Below, in pieces: positions 58,189 through 64,000 of a stretch of DNA of 64,000 nt. Position numbers and translations under genes: made by a program. The notes beneath the pieces are model-generated. The model saw only the letters and a list, made by a program, of their open reading frames with translations, was not told the DNA's origin and ran no database searches. The stretch is taken from positions 91,642 through 155,641 of the forward strand of contig LGRX02035171.1 in assembly GCA_001247695.2 (NCBI GenBank). The letters run 5' to 3'. Position 1 is the stretch's first letter, and every line of letters begins with the position of its first letter. The DNA comes from Cymbomonas tetramitiformis (Eukaryota > Chlorophyta > Pyramimonadophyceae > Pyramimonadales > Pyramimonadaceae).

Positions 58189-59080
58189 GACTGGGTGAAG
58201 TGCATTCCCTGATAGGTGAAGGACTTCATGAACTTGTTGGCCAGCTTCTGCCAGGAAGCACCAGCCGTCCGTAGCCCGTAGAGAGCATAGAGCAGCTTGG
58301 CATAGCCATATCTGCCCTTATACATATACCTAGAGGGGAACCGCACATATATAGGAACCTCCAGACGGGCATGAACAAAGGCCTGACTGACGTCAAAGTG
58401 ATAGACCATAACCCCCATACCGGCAAAGATAATAGACAGGATGAAGAGAAGGCGGAAGGTGGGCAGGTCTGCTACCGTGCATGCGGTCTCAGCTTGGGTG
58501 TAGCCCCAGTGCCATGTGGCAGCCACGGCCATCCGAGCTTTATGAATTTGGACGGGCGGTAGACCATCCCGTGGCTTCCAGGGCTTATTCAGCACAAAGA
58601 TGGTGCTGGTGGCGATCTCACCGTCGGGTAGAACCTCCACCGGTTCTATCTTACCCTGGTCAATCAGAGGCTGCACCTCCCCACCGGTAATAGCCTCCTC
58701 CCACTGAGCCCCATCAGGCATAGACAGTGCCTGGCGGTACCCACCTGGCAGTGGCAGATCAGGAGCTGCAGTGTGGTACAGGCGCTCGGCGAGGTCAGCA
58801 GAGATATGACAGAAGCTGAGTGTGCCGCTGGCAGGCAATGTACCGACCGTGTCCTCTGGTGGGACCACATAGTGCGGAAGGAGCCACTGGTCCTGCTCCG
58901 GGTGGTCGGAGAAGGGAAGGTGGCAAGCACTGTGGGTATCAGGGAACACCACCAGACTGGCACGGAGGTCCATGGCATAGGCACGTGGGGCAGTCACATC
59001 ACCGTAGGCCATAGGCCGGAAGAGCACCCCATAGGACCTGGACCGCCTCATCCCTACGAATTTAGGAATCGTAGGTAGGG
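58189..59080 (-). pseudogene. Copia (Ty1) polyprotein, 5' part: RT N-terminal half
   Basis: Reads WEEAITGGEVQPLIDQGKIE, then STIFVLNKPWKPRDGLPPVQ, the RT motif A region MVYHFDVSQAFVHARLEVPI and YALYGLRTAGASWQKLANKF, to MHFTQS at the insertion point. Joining HFTQS to TYDPCLYY across the LTR element recreates the standard Copia sequence. The 5' end fades into GGCCATGTTTG-type repeats near 59080, so gag, protease and integrase are lost. Confidence 0.85.
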
Positions 59081-59304
59081 CCATGTTTGCCTTGTATCTA
59101 CCTTGTGTCTGGAATGGCCAAAAACCACGACCAGACATGGCCATGTTTAGTCAGTTTTTCAGCGGCGCAACACAACCCAAGTAAGGCCATGTTTGGTCGT
59201 GGTTTTTGGCCTTACTTACCCCTTACTTACCTTGTACCTACCCAATGTCTAACGCACCATACGTACGCCCGTGAATGCATGAATCACTTAGAAAATGGGT
59301 AGAT

Positions 59305-59940
59305 ACAAGGTAAGTATGGCCATGTCTATACATAAACAAGGGAAAGTAGGGCCCTATCTATCATGTATATATACTCAAGTACTGGGTAAGTATGGCCATG
59401 TCTATACATAAACAAGGGTAAGTAGGGCCTTACCTATCATGTATACGTACTCAGAGTACGGGGTAAGTATGGCCATGTCTATACATAAACAAGGGTAAGT
59501 AGGGCCCCTCCTATCATGTATCTATACTCAAATGTTTGGGTAAGTATGGCCATGTCTATACACTAAACAAAGGGTCAAGTAGGGCCCTACCTATCATGTA
59601 TCATGCTCAGTACGAGGGTAAGCCATGTCTATACATAAAGCAAAGGGTAAGTAGGGCCCTACCTATGTATATCTCTATACTCAAGTACGGGAGTAAGTAT
59701 GGCCATGTTTATATATAAACAAGGGTAAGTAGGGCCCTACCTATCATGTATCTATACTCAAGTACGGGGTAAGTATGGCCATGTCTATACATAAACAAGG
59801 GTGAGTAGGGCCCTACCTATCATGTATCTATACTCAAGTACAGGGTAAGTATGGCCATGTTTATACATAAACAAGGGTAAGTAGGGCCCTACCTATCATG
59901 TATCCATGCTCAAGTTCAGGGTAAGTATGGCAATGTTTGA
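59305..59940. repeat. About 80-bp tandem array with GTAAGTAGGGCCC
   Basis: About eight units of GGTAAGTATGGCCATGTCTA, TACATAAACAAGGGTAAGTA, GGGCCCTACCTATCATGTAT and a variable TACTCAAGTACGG part. Each unit has two GTAAGTA donor-like sites and a GGCCATG core. The array separates the Copia remnant from the next gene. Confidence 0.85.
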
Positions 59941-59983
59941 ATGATTTTTCAATTAAAAATATTTACTGAAAGTGTACATTTTT

Positions 59984-62191
59984 CTATTTTCTGCTCCTCT
60001 TGTTCCCTTTCACTGCAGGACTGTCTACATTTCTCTTATTTTTGCCTTTTTCAGAAGGAGAAGGAGCCTCTTCCTTCTCGTCCTCGTCCTCGTCCTCCTC
60101 TTCATCCCCCTTTTCGGGCGCATCATCATCCGCCGTCTCGGGCGGGGGTACATAGTCCTCATCCGGGGAATCGGATTCGTCCTCGTCCTCCGCGGAGGTT
60201 CCCGCCGGTTTAGGCACTTTCAGCCCGTCGGGCTTCCCGGAGTGGTAGTACAACAACTCCTTTCCGTCGTCGTACCTTTGTGTTGCGTGCTCCCATGGCA
60301 CGCAACACAAGAGGCTCCCCGTAGCGAACCTCCCCTTGAGGAAGTCATCGAGGTGCCTCTTGAACTAGCTGCCTTCTCAGGCACTTTTTCCTCCACCTGT
60401 CCGAACAGGTAGAGTAGTGCCTTTTTGACCCGGTCCTGGTGGACCGGGTCGTACAGAGTCCAATGGAACTCCGTGATCTGCAAGCACACGCGTAAGTTAG
60501 TTCGAAGTGTAAACATGGTCGAATATGGCCATGTTTAAGCGGTTTCGTAGGAAAACATTGCAGGTAGGGCCATGTTCGGGTCTTACCTTGATGCACAGCT
60601 GGTCGCTGGGGAGCCCCCCCGCCACCTGGTGCCCAAAGTGCCATGCCGGCTTCTTGGGCACCGTCTCCACCACCACCCCGCAGAGCAGGGGGGTGTGGAC
60701 CTGCGGGGTGAGGTCGTCCTTGTACCAAGAGGTGGGAACATCGGGTGTCCCCGCCTTCCACCTCTTCTCCTCATCCTCCACCTCGTGGTCCTCGCTAGCC
60801 ATGAGCAAGGCGTGGTCGCCGACCTTGAGGCGGCCGTGCTCAAGCACCTCCTGTTCGGCCGCCCGCTTTCGGGCTTCGGCCACCTAGAGCCCTTGGCGCT
60901 TGGGCGCCATGGGCTCCTTGCCCTTGCCCGCCATGGCCTCCTTGCCCTTGGGCCCGGCCTTCTCCTTGCCCTTGGGCTCGGCCTTCTCCTTGCCCTTGGG
61001 CTCGGCCTTCCCCTTGCCCCTGGCCTCCTCCTCCTCCTCCTCCTCCTCCTCCTTGGCGTCGATAAGATCCCGCAGGATTGCCTTCCGATCCTCTGCTGCC
61101 ACGACCAACACTAAGTTAGTTTCAAACATGGCCATGTTTGCATAGGTAGTGTGTAAACATGGCCTTACTTGTATAGTACTTCTGTACTAAATGGTGCGAA
61201 CAGGGCCTTACTTGCACATAAGAAACGAAGAACTTATCACAAAACTTATTTCAAGCAAAGAACGCACCTTCCGTTGGGACGTCGCCGTTCTGGGTCAAAC
61301 CCGCAGCCTCCACCCCGGCCTTGATCTCGGCCGTTGTGGGTTGGCCTTTCTTTTGGGAAAACACCTCCACGTTGGCGGTGGTGTATGCATGCCCGGGTAT
61401 GTTGCATACCCAGACATGCACCTCCCCCGCCTTGAGGCGCCACCTCCCCCACTTGTGACGGCGCCTCAAATTTTGCATCAAGGTGGACAACTTTATATGC
61501 TGGTTGTCCCCACTTGAGCCCAACGTGGCGGTGAGGGGCATTAGTTCCGCCATTCGACGGCGGAACCTATCCCTAGCCAGGGTCTGTTTATCCAGACCCT
61601 GGAAGGGATTTACATGCCCCTTCACCACCATATCGTCTGTGAAATCAAACACAAACACCCCACACGTTAGCATCTGAACTTCCTGCGATAGGACAACATA
61701 AAACACAAGCAGGACACTACCCAAACATTGCCCTATTTACGCAGTGTACACCCCCTGCCTACAACTGGAAGGTGGGCGAACAGGGCTGTGTTCGTGCAAT
61801 GTTCTAACACCCTAGCAAGTGTTTTTCAAGCGGGATTTCGGCTGGGTTACTCACGGAAGACGTCTCTCCTGTGTTGCGCCGCCTCCTTCCCCTCCTTTTT
61901 TTGCGCTTTCTGAAGATTTTTAACTGAATCCCCTGTGGACTTCACCTTGGCCATCGCAAGGGCGAAGCGGTCAAGCCCACTCCCCTTCTTGCTTTCGGCC
62001 CCCGGATCCTCCTCCTCCTCCTCCTCCTCCTCCTCCTCGTCCGTGTCCTCGGAGCCACCGCTCTCGGAGTCGGACGCATTTAAAAGCGCATACTTGCGCT
62101 TGTATTGCCGGTACTTTTCCTTGTCCGCGAGCTTGCCCATTTTCGCGCGGGCAAATTTAAATTGGTCGTACGATAACATGCCGCTCGGCAT
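59984..62191 (-). CDS. Multi-exon gene for a charged, low-complexity protein
   Basis: Exon 1 is 61855-62191 (MPSGMLSYDQFKFARAKMG, then a poly-Glu tract), exon 2 is 61268-61636 (DMVVKGHVNPFQGLDKQTLA, then RRHKWGRWRLKAGEVHVWVC), exon 3 is 60587-61095 (a poly-Glu tract, GKEKAEPK repeats, LKVGDHALLMASEDHEVEDE) and exon 4 starts at 60477 (ITEFHWTLYDPVHQDRVKKA). GT-AG sites and phases agree for introns 1-3. Exon 3 has an in-frame TAG at 60884-60886 between PKRQGL and VAEARKRA. In exon 4 the frame changes at about 60378-60410, where a 32-nt GTGGAG...GCTAG segment could be an intron. The C-terminus is acidic then basic (KGKNKRNVDSPAVKGN), a possible nuclear signal. Family unknown. Confidence 0.55.
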
Positions 62192-62214
62192 TTTTCAAAT
62201 CACTTACGTTTCTA

Positions 62215-62329
62215 GGGAGGGAGGTGGTGCTTCGCAGGCAGCAGTAAATTTTAGCCTTAAAACGGTATCGCTCGCTTTAATAAACCGTTTTGACTACTTC
62301 CTGCAAGGTAAAGCACCACCTCCCTCCCT
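62215..62329. repeat. 115-bp hairpin element
   Basis: GGGAGGGAGGTGGTGCTT pairs with AAGCACCACCTCCCTCCC, with a few more pairs inside (GCAGG/CCTGC). Inner AAAACGGT/ACCGTTTT pairs also exist. MITE-like. Confidence 0.75.
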
Positions 62330-62828
62330 CGTATCCGTTCCACGCAGTACGCCGCCTGCGTTTCCGTGGATCGATGAGAAGGGGAAGGGAAGCGGGATTC
62401 GCGGTCACTCGAGGTCAACGCATTTCGTATTCGCATCGGACGCCCCAATTTGAAATTACTTTGGCACTTTCGATCGCCAGGCGTTGGATTCGTCGATCAG
62501 TCGGATTCGAATCGCGCCGCGCGCATGACCATGCCCCAGGGCAACGCAAGTTTCCGTCGTCTTCTAGTTTTGTTTTTTGTTCTCGCAAGTTGAAGTTCCA
62601 CATAATAAAGGCCTTTTTTCCAAAGGCCTTTACAACCTTTCAACAAACCGTTTTCACCATTGTAGTCTGCGCCCAAGCCCCCTTCTTTTGAGCTCAACTT
62701 TGTTTTTTCACCAAAATGACCGATTTTTTTGGCACACCCGCCTGCACCCTAAGGTATGGTCTAGACATGACCATGTTTGGGTCGTTTCCCCATTGGGTTT
62801 TGCATTTGGGGCATTGATTTGGGCTATG

Positions 62829-62935
62829 TGCGCCGCTGAAGATGTCTACCTTGTGTTCGCGTCGGAATGCTGTTCGAACCGGGCCATACCAGGGCAATTC
62901 TACTCGGGTACAAGGTAAACATCTTCAGCGGCGCA
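62829..62935. repeat. 107-bp hairpin element
   Basis: TGCGCCGCTGAAGATGTCTA with CCTTGT pairs with ACAAGG and TAAACATCTTCAGCGGCGCA, with one mismatch. The end phrase TTCAGCGGCGCAACACAAC also appears at about 59159. Confidence 0.75.
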
Positions 62936-62949
62936 ACACAACGTGGTTT

Positions 62950-63068
62950 GCCTTGTTTTACTGCCAACATTGCCCAAAAATGGCCAAGTTTGCCACGTGT
63001 TTTTAAACACAGATCAAACATGGTCCGTTTTATGTACGTCTTGCCCAATGTTGGCAGTAAAACAAGGC
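62950..63068. repeat. 119-bp hairpin element
   Basis: The perfect 23-bp arm GCCTTGTTTTACTGCCAACA (plus TTG) is repeated in inverse orientation at 63046-63068. The loop contains CCACGTGTTTTTAAACACA, itself partly palindromic. Confidence 0.8.
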
Positions 63069-63194
63069 TAACAAGGCCGTGTTTCACCATCTCGGCTGTT
63101 GAAACTGCTTAGGTAGGGCCATGTTTACGCCATACTTATGATGGTACAGCAGGTTACGTACGTGGGCAAAAGCGGTTTGCAGGCACAATAGGCG

Positions 63195-63515
63195 ATGACA
63201 TCCCGCGCAGAGAGATTGGCGCAAGGTGGGATTCCGGAGGAGAGACGGAGGGTCAATCCCGCGAAAAGAGCCACTGTTGCATATCGCTTGGCAAATTCTC
63301 CGGGTGAGGGCGATGGGTTGACGACGCCGCCGCGTGCGGACGATGCCTTCAAGAGGCAACATGTCCTCGAATGGGATGCCAATCCCACGAATGGGTTTAT
63401 AGATTTAGTTGAGGAACTCTTTTGGGATGGAATCATTCTGACGGAAGAATACGACAATCATCCGGCACGCGCCACCTTCACTGACATTGAACGCGACGGC
63501 ATGACCGGGTACTAG
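63195..63515 (+). CDS. Hypothetical protein
   Basis: 106 residues, starting MTSRAERLAQGGIPEERRRV. Basic N-terminal half; acidic C-terminal half (GFIDLVEELFWDGIILTEEY, then ATFTDIERDGMTGY). No family. The stop codon abuts a duplicated segment. It could be an exon. Confidence 0.35.
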   Translation: MTSRAERLAQGGIPEERRRVNPAKRATVAYRLANSPGEGDGLTTPPRADDAFKRQHVLEWDANPTNGFIDLVEELFWDGIILTEEYDNHPARATFTDIERDGMTGY

Positions 63516-64000
63516 GGCCCTACCTGCCTTGCTCTCGGGACGAACCCGGGGCGGGCATTGCCCTACCTGCAATGGGAAAGGGCCAGGTATGGCCGTGTTT
63601 TGACGTGTTCGCTGTAGGTCGGACCGAAAAGCACGGAAATTCCTGCCACATGCGACCTTGTGCGCCGGAGGCCCTGGCCAAATTTTTACTTTCCCTACCT
63701 CGCCTGTGTGATGTTAAACTTTCATTGTGGTTCGTCGACTAAGGGGTGCTGCGGCACGATTGCGGTACGGGTAGGGCCCTACCTGCCTTGCTCTCGGGAC
63801 GAACCCGGGGCGAGCATTGCCCTACCTGCAATGGGAAGGGGTCAGGTATGACCATGTTTGGCCGTGTTCGCTGTAGGTCGGACCGAAAAGCACGGAAATT
63901 CCTGCTACATGCGACCTTGTGCGCCGCAGCGCCGGAGGCCCTGGCCAAATTTTTACTTTCCCTACCTCACCTGTGTGATGTTAAACTTTCATTGTGGTTC
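63515..64000. repeat. 259-bp tandem duplication, cut by the window end
   Basis: The phrase GGGCCCTACCTGCCTTGCTC starts at 63515 and again at 63774. The copies share GACGAACCCGGGGCG and CTGTAGGTCGGACCGAAAAG up to TTTCATTGTGGTTC. The second copy differs by small changes (for example a CGCAG insertion near GTGCGCC). Confidence 0.85.

Overview
The window reads as nuclear DNA of a unicellular eukaryote, probably an alga or other protist. GT-AG introns interrupt several genes, there is an intron-less tRNA-Leu, LTR retrotransposons and MITE-like hairpins are common, and an AT-rich DNA virus is integrated whole. I cannot name the species.

Region A (1-9758) is a fairly gene-dense stretch. It has a KilA-N gene with tandemly duplicated exons (1-2494), a Thr/Pro-repeat membrane protein, a NADAR-like protein, five proteins I do not recognise (one of them broken) and TATATATACGCG-like promoter motifs. 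KilA-N and NADAR domains are frequent in large DNA viruses, so this may be an endogenised giant-virus segment, but no hallmark viral gene is present here.

Region B (9759-32854) is a complete integrated polinton-like virus (PLV) of 23,096 bp, bounded by nearly identical 1,193-bp terminal inverted repeats (TIRs). It carries a DNA adenine methyltransferase, a tyrosine recombinase, a cassette of fibre-like proteins sharing an N-terminal tag, a 2OG-Fe(II) oxygenase, a lipase, a family-A-like polymerase fused to an SF3 helicase, a major capsid protein, a putative minor capsid protein, a packaging ATPase and two GIY-YIG proteins. Two families of structured repeats recur in the TIRs and inside the element: a 52-bp palindrome and a 127-bp inverted repeat whose arms co-vary. 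I consider these the most novel signals in the virus.

Region C (32855-48879) is gene-poor host-like DNA. It contains minisatellites, a gag-like CCCH/CCHC protein, a spliced gene next to a DNA-methyltransferase-like gene, a decayed pogo-type transposase, a 338-bp TA-flanked MITE and a tRNA-Leu(UAG).

Region D (48880-59080) is a nested transposon. A degenerate Copia (Ty1) element is split by a recent 7,936-bp LTR element with 693-bp LTRs and a GACTG target duplication. The inner element encodes a Gypsy-type integrase with chromodomain, a C5-cytosine methyltransferase fused to its C-terminus and a Dam-type adenine methyltransferase upstream, but no reverse transcriptase that I can see.

Region E (59081-64000) has an 80-bp tandem array, a multi-exon minus-strand gene for a highly acidic/basic protein (with an in-frame TAG and a possible 32-nt intron), three hairpin elements and a 259-bp tandem duplication.
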